Shown: positions 51,131 through 60,959, numbered from the stretch's first letter. The stretch is 64,000 bases of DNA from Lactimicrobium massiliense (GCF_900343155.1 NZ_OUNG01000001.1:638211-702210), one strand, 5' to 3'. Made by a program: numbers and translations. Notes: generated by a model not told the origin, from the sequence alone.

Positions 51131-51132
51131 GC

Positions 51133-51624
51133 TTATTTCTGCGGAATCAGGGATGCATTCATCCCCTGAAAACGTGGTCTGCGCGCCTTGCTCAGACGGA
51201 ACAGCCCGCTTACCGTAATACTGATCTCAGGCAGTCTTCCCGGATAGCGCTCCACATCATTCTTGCGCAGATATGCTCTGCCCTGCACCATAACGCGGTC
51301 CCCTGCCTCAAGCTCATAGGCTTCATCTGCACGCCAGTTTCTGGCTGTAAAACTGATCACATCCACAGATCCTTCTTCATCATGAATATGGTAATAAACC
51401 CTGCTGTTTGTCTCCTTCAGCAGCGTACTGATCTTACGGTCCTGATTATGCAGCGTAATCCTGCCGAACGCCATCTTTTCATCCTTGTCCGGACCCATAT
51501 CCCCCCGCAGATGCACAGCACCGTCTTCCTCAATGGTTCCGATTGCGGTCACATAGTAGCAAACCACATTGTGTTCATGATCACGAATTGTTTCAAATGT
51601 AAAATAATCTCTTGGTCCCATCAT
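51133..51624 (-). CDS. OB-fold single-stranded-DNA-binding-like protein
   Basis: 163 residues. VVCYYVTAIGTIEEDGAVHLRG...MAFGRITLHNQ and the SSB-like VDVISFTARNWRADEAYELEAGDRVMVQGRAYLRKNDV suggest one OB fold. A basic tail follows (LSKARRPRFQGMNASLIPQK), unlike the acidic tip of housekeeping SSB. It may bind single strands in a special role. The family is not certain. No clear ribosome site precedes either ATG at 51624 or 51621. Confidence 0.6.
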   Translation of the reverse strand: MMGPRDYFTFETIRDHEHNVVCYYVTAIGTIEEDGAVHLRGDMGPDKDEKMAFGRITLHNQDRKISTLLKETNSRVYYHIHDEEGSVDVISFTARNWRADEAYELEAGDRVMVQGRAYLRKNDVERYPGRLPEISITVSGLFRLSKARRPRFQGMNASLIPQK

Positions 51625-51729
51625 TGTCTATTTTTCTTCCCAAATATGGCTCTATTCAGATAATCAATGGCTTTATACCACAAAAACAGGCATTGTGCTA
51701 CCATGAATCCAGAAAAAACGGAGGTTTTC

Positions 51730-52692
51730 ATGACTACAGTACTGAAATCAATTGAAATCACAGATATTGCAGGATTTTCCATCGGTCAGTGTGAGGATGA
51801 AAAAAAGGCAACTGGGGTCACCGTTATTCTGACTGGAGAAAAAGGTGCAGTATGCGGCGCTGATGTACGGGGAGGCGGTCCGGCCAGCCGGGAAAATGCG
51901 CTGCTCAATCCGCTGGCAGCCAATGATGCAGTGCATGCCGTTGTTCTTTCAGGCGGTTCTGCTTTCGGACTGGAAAGCAGCTGCGGCGCCATGCGGTGGC
52001 TAAAAGAAAAAGGCATCGGGTTCGCAACTGCGTATGGACCCGTGCCGATTGTTGTCAGTTCCTGCATCTTTGACCTTGGCATCGGTGATCCTGATGCATA
52101 TCCAGATGCGGCCATGGGCTATCAGGCATGCCAGAATGCCGGGAATTTCCGCCAGGGAAATTACGGTGCCGGCATGGGTGCAACTGTTGGCAAAGCACAC
52201 GGTATGGAACATGCGATGAAAGCAGGCATCGGCGCTGCTGCTTACCAGTTGGGCAGCCTGCAGGTAGGGGCGATTGCCGTGGTTAATGCCTTTGGCGATA
52301 TCTATGATCCCGATACCGGCAGGAAACTTGCCGGCCTGCGGGATGAGTCGGGAACCATGGAACCAGCCTGCGAAGAAGCACTTTACCAGATGGCACCACA
52401 GTCATCCAATACCAATACAACCATTGCGGCGATTCTGACCAACGGCATCTTTGACAAGACTGAGCTGACCAAAATTGCCGGCATGGGTCATGACGGCTAT
52501 GCCCGCTCAATCAATCCGGTTCATACCATGTTTGACGGAGACACTCTGTATGCCCTGAGCCATCCGCAGGTCAAAGCTGATATCAATGTGGCTGGCACGC
52601 TTGCTGCAAGAACCGTTGCCAAAGCTATCGATGCAGCTGTTCTCCATGCCACTTCTGTCTTTGGACTGCCTTGTGCAAATGATATGAAATAA
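51730..52692 (+). CDS. P1-family (DmpA/BapA-like) aminopeptidase
   Basis: N-terminal-nucleophile peptidase that cuts itself into two chains. 320 residues from ATG 51730, set by GGAGG. Blocks are GVTVILTGEKGAVCGADVRGGGPASRENALLNPLAANDAVHAVVLSGGSAFGLESSCGAMRWL, YGAGMGATVGKAHGM and the processing region SSNTNTTIAAILTNG (nucleophile Ser/Thr after Asn). It may act on D- or beta-peptides or as cysteine-peptide peptidase; no signal peptide. It ends beside the right end of the IS605 element. Confidence 0.85.
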   Translation: MTTVLKSIEITDIAGFSIGQCEDEKKATGVTVILTGEKGAVCGADVRGGGPASRENALLNPLAANDAVHAVVLSGGSAFGLESSCGAMRWLKEKGIGFATAYGPVPIVVSSCIFDLGIGDPDAYPDAAMGYQACQNAGNFRQGNYGAGMGATVGKAHGMEHAMKAGIGAAAYQLGSLQVGAIAVVNAFGDIYDPDTGRKLAGLRDESGTMEPACEEALYQMAPQSSNTNTTIAAILTNGIFDKTELTKIAGMGHDGYARSINPVHTMFDGDTLYALSHPQVKADINVAGTLAARTVAKAIDAAVLHATSVFGLPCANDMK

Positions 52693-52721
52693 TCAGAAGC
52701 AGTACATTCACAGCACCCGTG

Positions 52722-52893
52722 TGAAGCTCCCCACCTAAGTCCTCGCTTACGTTCGGACTATAGATGGGGCTTCCAAAAGCTTGTGTGCTTTCAGACTTTC
52801 GCCTCCTTCAGATACGGTTGCAGCACAGTATAGCTTGCTGACGCTTGCTATACCCATCTGTACTAACTTTTGGGAGACTTATGTGCAGAACAA
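52722..52893 (-). ncRNA. Candidate omega (reRNA) guide RNA of TnpB
   Basis: Between the tnpB stop and the element end, the minus strand folds into TATAGC / GCTATA (52831-52854) and a long final hairpin GAAGCCCCATCTATAGTCC / GGACTTAGGTGGGGAGCTTC (about 52724-52777). This is the place and shape expected for the omega RNA scaffold; the guide would be the flanking bases beyond GAGCTTCAC, that is, below 52722. No transcript evidence. Confidence 0.55.
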
Positions 52894-54279
52894 TCAGCTG
52901 ACTGCTGTACCTATTGCAGTGTTTAACTGCCATAGATCAGCTAATGTTCTGGAGCTTCCACTGCCCAGATCAGGAACTTCTGCCTGTATCTGGGGTAATG
53001 CTTTCAACAGTTCGCGAATAAAATATCGTGCTCCAATGTTGTATGACGCATTGAGATCACAATTGTACAGCTTTCCATTCATGAACTGACAAATGTCATA
53101 AGGAACTCTTTCTTCCATCCTGCCTTTATAGATGGAATGACGAATCATGGATTCTGTTTTTTCAGAACGCGGTACATCGCTGCCGCGTTTTACAATGCCA
53201 GAACCATCATACGCAAGCTTACTTGTATTCCATGCACAGACGCGCGATATCCGCATACCATAACGATGCGCTAAGCGTTCAGCCGTATTCTGCACATCAC
53301 GATGTTTCCACATGACAAGCTTCTGTTTCTTTGAGCCTTTCTTCTTACCTGCCGTGTCCAGATGCTCAAATACAATTGTGTGGCATTCATTTGCCATGGC
53401 ATACTCCACAATTGCATTGGCAATCAGGCGGGCATGGTTCAGGTTTCTTCGCTTTGCCAGATTCCAGAGTCTGCCGCTGTCATGAGATCCGTGATAGCGC
53501 TGGAAATCAGATACGCGGTGCAGCGCATTGGATACAGAGTCTTTTTCTCTGCCAAAGTTAATAAACTCCCTTGACAGGACAGTTCCCTTAGAATCCAATA
53601 CACTGCACACGGCATCTGTACCAATGCCAAGATCTACCGCACATATCTTCTGTTCAAAGATCGGCGTATGATGCAGTCTGACATTCTCCTGAATCGTAAA
53701 GCGAAGCTGATAGTGTCCATGTTTCTTTTCAATGACGGGTGCGGACAGCTTTGCGTTATGCAGACGCTTTCTGCTGTTCAGATACCTGATATCTGTCTTG
53801 GAAAGACGGATTTCTCTCCATACCCAGTCATTGTTAACATAAACCTTTACCTGAGCAGTGCGGCCAAGCTGATCCCAGGCAAACATATTGCCATTAAAGA
53901 AACACGGCATGAGATGGTCACACGTATCGATCTGCGGCATAACGCCTTCACATTCATTTTTTATCCATAACTCGAAAAGTTTGAAATACGCGGCTACTTT
54001 GCCAATGGCATCCGCAATCGCAGCTCTTCTCAGATAAACGGGGAACTTATAAAACCGGTCATCGAAGTTATACACTGCCCGATTGCTCTTATTGCTGTGG
54101 ATCAGGCATTCAATAAGGCGCACTCTGCCTTTGCTATAAGAGATCGGTTCAACAGCGTCCCAGTTTACGCGGACTACAGGTATCAGATATTTAACGGCAG
54201 AAGCGTAATACGCGCTTGTGTTCTTAATTGCTGATTCACTGCCTTTGAAATGTAATCCGTAACTTGACGTCAGTATCAT
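52894..54279 (-). CDS. tnpB: TnpB-related RNA-guided nuclease-like protein, zinc finger lost
   Basis: 461 residues from ATG 54279, chosen because GGAGG lies just before it. RuvC residues are visible: AVDLGIGTDAVCSVLD (Asp), TIVFEHLDT (Glu) and YNCDLNASYNIGARYF (Asp). The region that in most TnpB proteins holds two CxxC pairs reads VCAWNTSKLAYDGSGIV...DICQFMNGKLYNC, so the zinc ribbon is largely gone. This matches the TnpB-related subgroup. The gene is intact while the divergent tnpA is dead. It ends at a candidate omega RNA. Confidence 0.85.
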   Translation of the reverse strand: MILTSSYGLHFKGSESAIKNTSAYYASAVKYLIPVVRVNWDAVEPISYSKGRVRLIECLIHSNKSNRAVYNFDDRFYKFPVYLRRAAIADAIGKVAAYFKLFELWIKNECEGVMPQIDTCDHLMPCFFNGNMFAWDQLGRTAQVKVYVNNDWVWREIRLSKTDIRYLNSRKRLHNAKLSAPVIEKKHGHYQLRFTIQENVRLHHTPIFEQKICAVDLGIGTDAVCSVLDSKGTVLSREFINFGREKDSVSNALHRVSDFQRYHGSHDSGRLWNLAKRRNLNHARLIANAIVEYAMANECHTIVFEHLDTAGKKKGSKKQKLVMWKHRDVQNTAERLAHRYGMRISRVCAWNTSKLAYDGSGIVKRGSDVPRSEKTESMIRHSIYKGRMEERVPYDICQFMNGKLYNCDLNASYNIGARYFIRELLKALPQIQAEVPDLGSGSSRTLADLWQLNTAIGTAVS

Positions 54280-54340
54280 ATGTTCCTCCATAGATATTAT
54301 AACATATTCAGTGGTACAACATTCATAGAGGTGAAACGAT

Positions 54341-54674
54341 ATGCAATATAGTAATGGATATTACACAATTCGGCATGCGGTATACAGATTGCAGTATCAC
54401 TTAGTGGTTTATACAAAATACAGCCATCCTGTATGAGTAGATGGCATTAAGGACAGGCTCATCCAAATCAGCTATGCCATTATTGAGAATAGCTGGAAGT
54501 CTGAGATACTGGAGATTCACACGGATACGGATCATGTTCATATCCTGTTTGAAGCCATATTTCTGGTCTGACACATATTTCATCAGCACCGTATCAGATA
54601 CAACAGAGCAGATGATCCGTAAGTATATTCAGGAACAAGGCCAAAAGAAAAATGACGCCGCTAACCCCGCCTAA
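54341..54674 (+). pseudogene. IS200/IS605 TnpA transposase, disrupted
   Basis: Starts MQYSNGYYTIRHAVYRLQYH after GAGGTG, but a TGA follows SHPV (54434-ish). The HUH motif DHVHILFEA is still readable near 54525. The catalytic-Tyr region (FWSDTYFISTV...QMIRKYIQEQG) is in a second frame, and the stretch between is deleted. At least one stop, one frameshift and one deletion make it inactive. It diverges from tnpB as in IS605. Confidence 0.82.
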
Positions 54675-54750
54675 GCCTACGCTACTTTGTGCAAACATTG
54701 AGGTTTTGGCTATAGACAGGGTATGCGCGACGTCATCAATCAATAAAAGA
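54664..54750. repeat. Left end of the IS605-type element
   Basis: About 85 bp nearly identical to 29805-29880. It ends at TTGATTGATGACG (minus strand reading), so the target next to the left end is TTGAT, as known for ISDra2-like elements. The element as a whole spans about 52722-54750. Confidence 0.7.
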
Positions 54751-54794
54751 CGCCTGGAACAGAGCTAAACCATCAGCACCTGTTACAGCCTCTT

Positions 54795-56162
54795 TTACTT
54801 TGCTGCAGCCATGAGCTTTTCTCTCTGGCGGACGGCACGTTTCAGCCAGCCGCCCTGGAAGTAATACAGGAAAAACATGATTGATGTTGCGATCCAGCTG
54901 ATCGGATAACAAACGAGAGTATCAAACAGACGGGAGGCAGGGAAAAACAGGATCCACAGGATTCTGAAGGCCCCTACGCCAATCGCAGTCATGGCCATAG
55001 GGACAATCGAGTCACCGCATGCACGCATGGATGATGATAGAATCTCAACACCACAGAATGTCACCCAGAACGGACACATGTACCACAGCATCTGCATGCC
55101 AATATTGATAACACCTGCATCCGGTGTAAACAGCCGGTAGATCCAGCGGCCCAGCAGCATGCATCCCAGAGAAATTGCCCCGGCACCAATGACATACATC
55201 AGCAGTCCTCTGTGAATTCCCTTCTTTACCCGGTCAATCTTGCCTGCCCCAAAGTTCTGGCCACAGAATGTCAGCACAGCCTGGCCAAGTGCCGCAGAAG
55301 AATTCCAGAACAAAGCATCAATCTTGCCAAAGGCAGTGAATGCTGCCACCGTATCCGTGCCATAGCCATTGACGCTGGACTGAATGAACAGATTGGCGAT
55401 GGAATACAGGCAGGACTGAATGCCAACCGGAAAACCGATGACAATCACACTCGCCAGCACCTTCCAGTCCACGGACAGATCGCGCATCTTAAAAGCATAG
55501 ATATCTTCCGTTCTGGCAAGCACCCACAGTGTCAGAGCACAGGAAACAACTTCCGAAAGCACCGTAGCGATGGCGGCTCCGGCAACGGACCAGTGAAAGC
55601 CAACGACAAACAGGATATCAAGTATAATATTGGTGAGACAGGATGCTACCAGAAAATACAAAGGGCGTTTGGAATCACCAACGGCACGCAGAATACCGGC
55701 TCCGTTGTTATAGATCAGTGAGGGTACCATACCGGCCAGATACAGGCGCATATAGATCAGAGAATAGCCATAAATGGAATCCGGCACTTTCAGCAGATGC
55801 AGGATGGAAGGTGCCAGCAGAATACCGCCAATAGTAAAAACAATGCCCAGGATGAGTGACAGGTACATGGAACTGTCTACTGCTTTGCGCACGCCTTCCT
55901 CCTGGCGGCTGCCATAATACTGGGCAATGACAACTGTCGCACCGGAACTCAGGCCGACAACAAAGCCCACCAGAAGATTGATGACAGTACCGGTAGAGCC
56001 CCCTACTGCACCAAGAGCTTCCTTGCCGACAAAGTTTCCGACAACGATCGCATCGACTGTGTTGTAAAGCTGCTGGAACAGAGATCCAAACATAATAGGA
56101 AAGAAAAAAAGAAGGATCTGTCTTCCAATCTTTCCTTCAAGCATATCATTTTTCGTATTCAT
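54795..56162 (-). CDS. MATE-family efflux transporter
   Basis: 455 residues, 12 membrane segments. It starts NDMLEGKIGRQILLFFFPIMFGSLFQQLYNTVDAIVVGNFVGKEALGAVGGS, the MATE/DinF pattern, with the repeat in the second half (TFCGVEILSSSMRACGDSIVPM). AGGAGG precedes ATG 56162; a TTG two codons upstream is not needed. It exports cationic drugs or metabolites with Na+ or H+. Confidence 0.92.
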   Translation of the reverse strand: MNTKNDMLEGKIGRQILLFFFPIMFGSLFQQLYNTVDAIVVGNFVGKEALGAVGGSTGTVINLLVGFVVGLSSGATVVIAQYYGSRQEEGVRKAVDSSMYLSLILGIVFTIGGILLAPSILHLLKVPDSIYGYSLIYMRLYLAGMVPSLIYNNGAGILRAVGDSKRPLYFLVASCLTNIILDILFVVGFHWSVAGAAIATVLSEVVSCALTLWVLARTEDIYAFKMRDLSVDWKVLASVIVIGFPVGIQSCLYSIANLFIQSSVNGYGTDTVAAFTAFGKIDALFWNSSAALGQAVLTFCGQNFGAGKIDRVKKGIHRGLLMYVIGAGAISLGCMLLGRWIYRLFTPDAGVINIGMQMLWYMCPFWVTFCGVEILSSSMRACGDSIVPMAMTAIGVGAFRILWILFFPASRLFDTLVCYPISWIATSIMFFLYYFQGGWLKRAVRQREKLMAAAK

Positions 56163-56175
56163 ACCCAATCCTCCT

Positions 56176-56545
56176 TTACACTGGCGGCAGTCCGCCCTCT
56201 ATTTGCGATGAAACAGAGATCCCTGCGACGCCTTCTGACGGAACATCCTCCATCTGATTTCTGCTGTTTCCAGATCCGGAAACTTCTGATGAAAAGTATG
56301 ATACAGACGGTGAGGCGAAAGCAGCGGTACAGGACATGAAGCCAGCCTGACCTGCACAAACAGTGCCAGTCCCGTCACCAATGCCCCAAAGGACAATGGC
56401 ACCATGATACCACCATCCTGCTATGAATAAAGCAATTCCCATGAAAAAGGCGGTCAGAATTGCAGAATATTGCAAATTATTTTTCCATTTTTTCAGAATA
56501 AAACCATGAATATCATTCTTTTCCGGATTTTCGCAGAATGATGCC
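56176..56545 (-). other. Gap with a possibly decayed small membrane ORF
   Basis: One frame without a start codon reads KEASFCENPEKNDIHGFILK, then KWKNNLQYSAILTAFFMGIALFIAGWWYHGAIVLWGIG. Another frame continues as MVPLSFGALVTGLALFVQVR, then LASCPVPLL and RRxxRK-like tail ...FRQKASQGSLFHRK (56199-56405). Together they look like one small membrane protein with a frameshift, but no homologue is known to me. Otherwise no gene in this gap. Confidence 0.25.
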
Positions 56546-56548
56546 TCT

Positions 56549-58968
56549 TTACTCTACCGCCTTGAGCGACTCTGCCATATTGATCCTGCGGATCACGCGC
56601 CGCATCAGCACATTGACAACCATGGCAAAAAGCATCGTCACAGCAAACGAAAGCACGTATGAACGCAGAGATACATGAACATCAAACGACATTGCATCAA
56701 CCACAATGCGTGCCATTACAGCATGGACAAACAGAGTGCCTGCCGGCAAGCCAAGCAGGCCGGCAAGAACAGAAAGAATGATATTTTCACGCAGTACATA
56801 ACTGTACGTCTCACCGGGATAGAAGCCAAGCACTTCAACGGTTGCAATCTCCCGGCTTCTTTCAGCGATATTGATACTGGTCAGATTGCAGATGACAACA
56901 AAGGCAAGGGCACCGGAGAGAACCACAATCAAAGCAATGATATAGTGCAGGCAGGACAAAGCTCTGTCCACCGTATGCCTTGTCTGCTGCAGCCTTTCCA
57001 GTCCGGTAACTCCACTGATGGATGTCAGTTCCTTTGCAAAGTCATCCGAACTGTCACTGCATTTCAGAAGGAATATATTCGTCTGCCATGTACTTCCATC
57101 CATGACAGCATCACTGTTCATGATGACAAAACTTCCGATGTAACTGTCAAAAACACCTGCGACTTTCACCGTCAGCCGGTTATGATCACTGTCTGTCATA
57201 ACAAGTGCATCCCCCTTCTGCAGATGAAGACGGCGGGAGATCGAACTGCTGATAACCGCTTCTCCTTCCGGCGGATACGAAACCGGTTTGCCATCCTGCA
57301 TCAGATGCCAGTATGAACCAAAATCATCCCCATCGGCAAACTGGTACAGATGCACCCCGTTCATCTGCACATCACTGCCTGCCGTGACAATCGTTTCCCT
57401 GCCCGCCAGCATACCATTGATATGTTCTTTCTGCTGCAGTCCGCTTTCCACCTGATCCTGTTTCCCACTGGCAAAAGACAATGCCATGTCATACGTCTGA
57501 ATCCCGTCAAACTGCAAAGAAGAAATCCCAATCATGGAATCCCTGACGCCAAAGCCGGTTACCAGCAGTCCCGTGCAGCAGGCAATGCCTGTCACAAACA
57601 TGACCAGACGCTGCGGATAGCGGAAAGCATTGCGCAGGGAAATCTTCTGCAGGAAGGAAAGACGCTGCCAGATTGAAAAACGTTCCAGGAACAGATGACG
57701 GCCATGGCGTGCCGGCAGCGGTCTGATCAAAGCAGCAGGAGTACTTTTCAGCTCATGATGGCAGCTGTACCACGTACAGGCAAGCATTCCTGCCATTGTC
57801 ACCGCCAGTGTTCCTCCTGCAAGAGAACCAGAAAACACATACGGCATCCGGGCAAAATGATAGCTGACCTGATAGGCTTTCCAGAAAATCTGCGGCAGTG
57901 CCCATGTACCGCCGAAAAAGCCAATGATCCATCCTAGCAGGGAGGCACTGCCTGCATACAGCAGATACTTTGCCGTGATGGCACCGTCAGAAAAACCAAG
58001 TGCCTTCAGTGTGCCAATCATGCCGCGTTCCTCTTCCACCATGCGGGTCATTGTCGTCACGCATACAAGCATCGCAATCAGTACGAAGAATACCGGAAAC
58101 AGGCTGGCAATACCGCTGACAATCGATGCATCGTTCTGAAAGCTCACATAGCCGGCATTATCTTTCCGCGTCAGTACATATGTCTTTGGTGAAACGATGC
58201 CGGCAGCCTCACCAGACCATTCCGTCAGAAAATGATCTGCCAGCAGTGTATGATAACGTTCATCGGACACCTGAACACACTTTTTCTCCACCTCATCCTG
58301 AAATTCCGATACAAGATCATCATATGCCTGACTGTACGCATCTGCCTTTTCCAGCAGGGTCAGATCCACCTCTGTACAGGCATCACCAAAAACATCATCC
58401 ATCACATAGACAAATGCCTGAACAGAGCCCGTCCCGATCGATGCTGTACCACGATCATTGCCAATATACAGCGGCGAAGAACAAAGTCCGGAAATCGTAT
58501 ATTCCTTTCTTTTCAGATCATCTGTTTCCAGTGTAACAGTCTTGCCAAGATCTTGTTTGTCAAAGAAATTGTCATCCCCCAGGCACTCGGATGAATCTGC
58601 CGGCATGCGGCCGGCAGTCAGCGCCGGCACATTGATCTTTTCCGGCAGAGCAAAACCGTATATACATCTCTGCGTCCTGAGAATGCACCCATGGAAGCAA
58701 GACTCTTCTGTCCTTCCGCCTGTCCGATACCATCCAGATCCGCAAGTGCACTGACCTCCTTATCCGTAAAGCCAAGGGAAGAATACAGCCGGTAATCATA
58801 CAGATTCTGCTGTGAGAAGTAATTCTGGGCAAGCGTCCCCATGGCATGACGGGTAATACGCAGGCCAGAGAAGAAACCGGCACCAAGCATCACAATCAGC
58901 ACCAGGGCAAGCCAGCGCCCCGGAAAGCTGAGAATAGACCGTCTGGTCAGCTTACCAATCCCTTTCAT
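56549..58968 (-). pseudogene. ABC exporter permease (FtsX-like), frameshifted in a TA repeat
   Basis: About 805 residues if repaired. The N-terminal part (MKGIGKLTRRSILSFPGRWL...SLGFTDKEVSALADLDGI) reads through SGRRDVYTV and stops at 58618. The rest (LPEKINVPALTAGRMPADSS...NMAESLKAVE) is open in another frame to 56549. The frames meet at a run of three TA units (58659-58664). Removing one TA restores RRDVYGFALPEKINV. Two FtsX domains, with membrane segments near 20-40, 240-370 and at the C-terminus, are present. It is co-translated with the ATPase 5 bp upstream. Loss, phase switching or a sequencing error are possible. Confidence 0.85.
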
Positions 58969-58973
58969 GATCC

Positions 58974-59687
58974 TCACCAGACAATCTCATCCACATTCTG
59001 GATATGCCCATTCCTGACATCATCCAGAATTCTGCCGCTCTGCATGTGAATGATGCGGTCTGCCATCGGCGCAATCGCCTGATTGTGCGTGATGATGACA
59101 ACCGTTGTACCCCTCTGTCTGCTCAGCTCATACAGCATCTTCAGCACTGCCTTGCCAGTTTTATAGTCAAGGGCACCCGTAGGTTCATCACACAGCAGCA
59201 ATGATGGATTCTTTGCCAAAGCACGGGCAATGGCCGTGCGCTGCTGCTCCCCGCCGGACAGCTCAGAAGGAAAATTATGCATACGGTCCTGCAGCCCAAC
59301 CATTTCCAGAGCCTGCCTGGCAGGAATGGGATGGTCACAAAGCTGCGCTGCAATCTCCACATTCTCCAGAGCTGTCAGATTCGGAATCAGATTATAGAAC
59401 TGAAAGACAAAGCCAACATCATGGCGGCGGTACTCTGTCAGTTCTTTATCTGTGAAGGCACTGATCTCTTTATTCTGCAGATAAATATGCCCCGATGTCA
59501 GCCGGTCCATGCCCCCGAGCATATTCAGCAGGGTCGTCTTGCCAGCCCCGGAAGAACCAAGAATCACACAGAATTCTCCCTGATCAATCGTAAAGCTGGC
59601 ACCATCCAGAGCATGCACTGCAGTACTGGAGCTGCCATAGATTCTGACTGCATTCTCAAACCGGATATAACCCTGTGCTCGTTCCAT
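58974..59687 (-). CDS. ABC transporter ATP-binding protein (MacB/LolD type)
   Basis: About 237 residues. Walker A is [19 protein letters not shown], with [21 protein letters not shown], signature [37 protein letters not shown] and THNQAIA. It pairs with the FtsX-type permease, as exporters for peptides or lipids do. The start ATG 59687 lies beside a 9-bp inverted repeat whose loop holds the ribosome site (59687-59708). A terminator separates it from the YjjB-like gene upstream. Confidence 0.92.
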   Translation of the reverse strand: MERAQGYIRFENAVRIYGSSSTAVHALDGASFTIDQGEFCVILGSSGAGKTTLLNMLGGMDRLTSGHIYLQNKEISAFTDKELTEYRRHDVGFVFQFYNLIPNLTALENVEIAAQLCDHPIPARQALEMVGLQDRMHNFPSELSGGEQQRTAIARALAKNPSLLLCDEPTGALDYKTGKAVLKMLYELSRQRGTTVVIITHNQAIAPMADRIIHMQSGRILDDVRNGHIQNVDEIVW

Positions 59688-59708
59688 ATATGAAACCCCT
59701 TTCATATA
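59687..59708 (-). promoter_or_regulatory. Inverted repeat with ribosome site in the loop, before the ABC exporter
   Basis: TATATGAAA-N4-TTTCATATA is perfect (9-bp arms). The loop and adjacent bases AAAGGGG form the Shine-Dalgarno site of the ATPase gene. It could be an RNA switch or a protein operator. Confidence 0.55.
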
Positions 59709-59725
59709 GCATTGTAATCCTGCAA

Positions 59726-59756
59726 AAGAAAAACAGCCAGACATTATCCGGCTGTC
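59726..59756 (-). terminator. Terminator after the YjjB-like gene
   Basis: ACAGCCGGA / TCTGGCTGT stem followed by TTTTCTTTT on the minus strand, overlapping the stop codon. Confidence 0.75.
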
Positions 59757-60193
59757 CGATGGTGATGGAAACGGCTGCTCATATAGATTACCGTCCAGAT
59801 GATACTCATGCCCAGAGCAATGGCAATGGCAAATTCCATCATGACAAAAAACTGTTGCTGAAACTCTTCCATGCGGTTCTGCACTGCCGCCAGCATACCG
59901 TAATACAGATAGGATCCTGGAATCAACGGGATCGCAGAAGGAATGACAAACAGCGTTGCCGGCGCATGCAGCAGGCGGGCAAGAACTTCTGCATAGCCTG
60001 CCGCAAATGCAGATGCTGCCAGGCAGGGCGCAAAGACATGATGCGTGATATGAAACAAAAACAGATAGATGCTCCAGGTAAACAGGCCGCCAAGGCTGGC
60101 CGGCAGAAGCAGCTTCCCCCGTACCCGGAACATGATGGAAAAGCCAAGCGATCCAAAGAAAGCCGCGGCCAGCTGAATCAGAACTGTCTGCAT
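59744..60193 (-). CDS. YjjB-like (ThrE C-terminal half) membrane protein
   Basis: About 149 residues, four to five membrane segments. MQTVLIQLAAAFFGSLGFSIMFRVRGKLLLPASLGGLFTW and ATLFVIPSAIPLIPGSYLYYGM match the DUF3815/YjjB half of Thr/Ser exporters. GGGAGG precedes ATG 60193; the open frame begins earlier without a site. It forms a two-part exporter with the next gene, which starts the operon; substrate threonine, serine or dicarboxylate. Confidence 0.9.
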   Translation of the reverse strand: MQTVLIQLAAAFFGSLGFSIMFRVRGKLLLPASLGGLFTWSIYLFLFHITHHVFAPCLAASAFAAGYAEVLARLLHAPATLFVIPSAIPLIPGSYLYYGMLAAVQNRMEEFQQQFFVMMEFAIAIALGMSIIWTVIYMSSRFHHHRTAG

Positions 60194-60194
60194 C

Positions 60195-60959
60195 TTAAAG
60201 CCTCCCTGCTGCCATGATGGCAAGCATAAAGCCAGCCGCAATCACCGCTGCCCGCACCATGCTTTCCGTCAGGCGCAGCGTACCGCTGATCGTATCCCCG
60301 ACCAGTACATCCCGAATGGAATTCGTCATTGGAATACCGGGAATCAGCAGCATGATATCACCAATCATAATCATATCTGCATGCAGGCCTGGAATGGCAC
60401 GGCCAAGGAGACAAATGCCAAATCCGCACAGGAAACTTGTCAGAAGATTAAATGATACGGCATTGGGGCAGTATGGCTCCAGATAGCTCACAAGCAGAGA
60501 GACAAACAGTCCCATCAGGCCGGAGGCAATACCATCCACAAGCGTTCCCCCAAAGAAGATGGCAAAAGCCGCAGCTCCCATCACACTGCCAAAATACAGC
60601 CAGAATATTTTCTCTTTCTGGTTCCGGATCTCTTCAATCCGCTCATGAAGCACTGCCGCAGTGCACGGCCTGCTGCAGAAGGAACGGCTCAGCTGATTCA
60701 GCTGCTCCAGACGACGGAAATGATTCGCAGTACTCATCAGAACACGTTTTGTCTCTGTATATTCACAACCGTCAGGATCTTCCATCGTCACAACAATACT
60801 GCTGGTAATGACAAAGACATTCATCCTGGCAGCGCCAGACGCCACACCCATGCGGGTAATCGTATCCTCTACCCGTTTCACCTCACCGCCGCTGACTAAC
60901 ATCAGCTCACCAAGATCCATCAAAGCATGCAGCAATTCCCTGCGCTCCATATCTTTCAT
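60195..60959 (-). CDS. YjjP-like (ThrE N-terminal half) membrane protein
   Basis: 254 residues. An amphipathic N-terminal part (DLGELMLVSGGEVKRVEDTITRMG...MNVFVITSSIVVTMEDPDG) is followed by five membrane segments, with MIGDIMLLIPGIPMTNSIRDVLVGDTISG, the DUF1212 hallmark. It precedes the YjjB-like gene by one base, so both form one exporter. A membrane-permease-only system with no ATPase. Confidence 0.9.
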   Translation of the reverse strand: MKDMERRELLHALMDLGELMLVSGGEVKRVEDTITRMGVASGAARMNVFVITSSIVVTMEDPDGCEYTETKRVLMSTANHFRRLEQLNQLSRSFCSRPCTAAVLHERIEEIRNQKEKIFWLYFGSVMGAAAFAIFFGGTLVDGIASGLMGLFVSLLVSYLEPYCPNAVSFNLLTSFLCGFGICLLGRAIPGLHADMIMIGDIMLLIPGIPMTNSIRDVLVGDTISGTLRLTESMVRAAVIAAGFMLAIMAAGRL

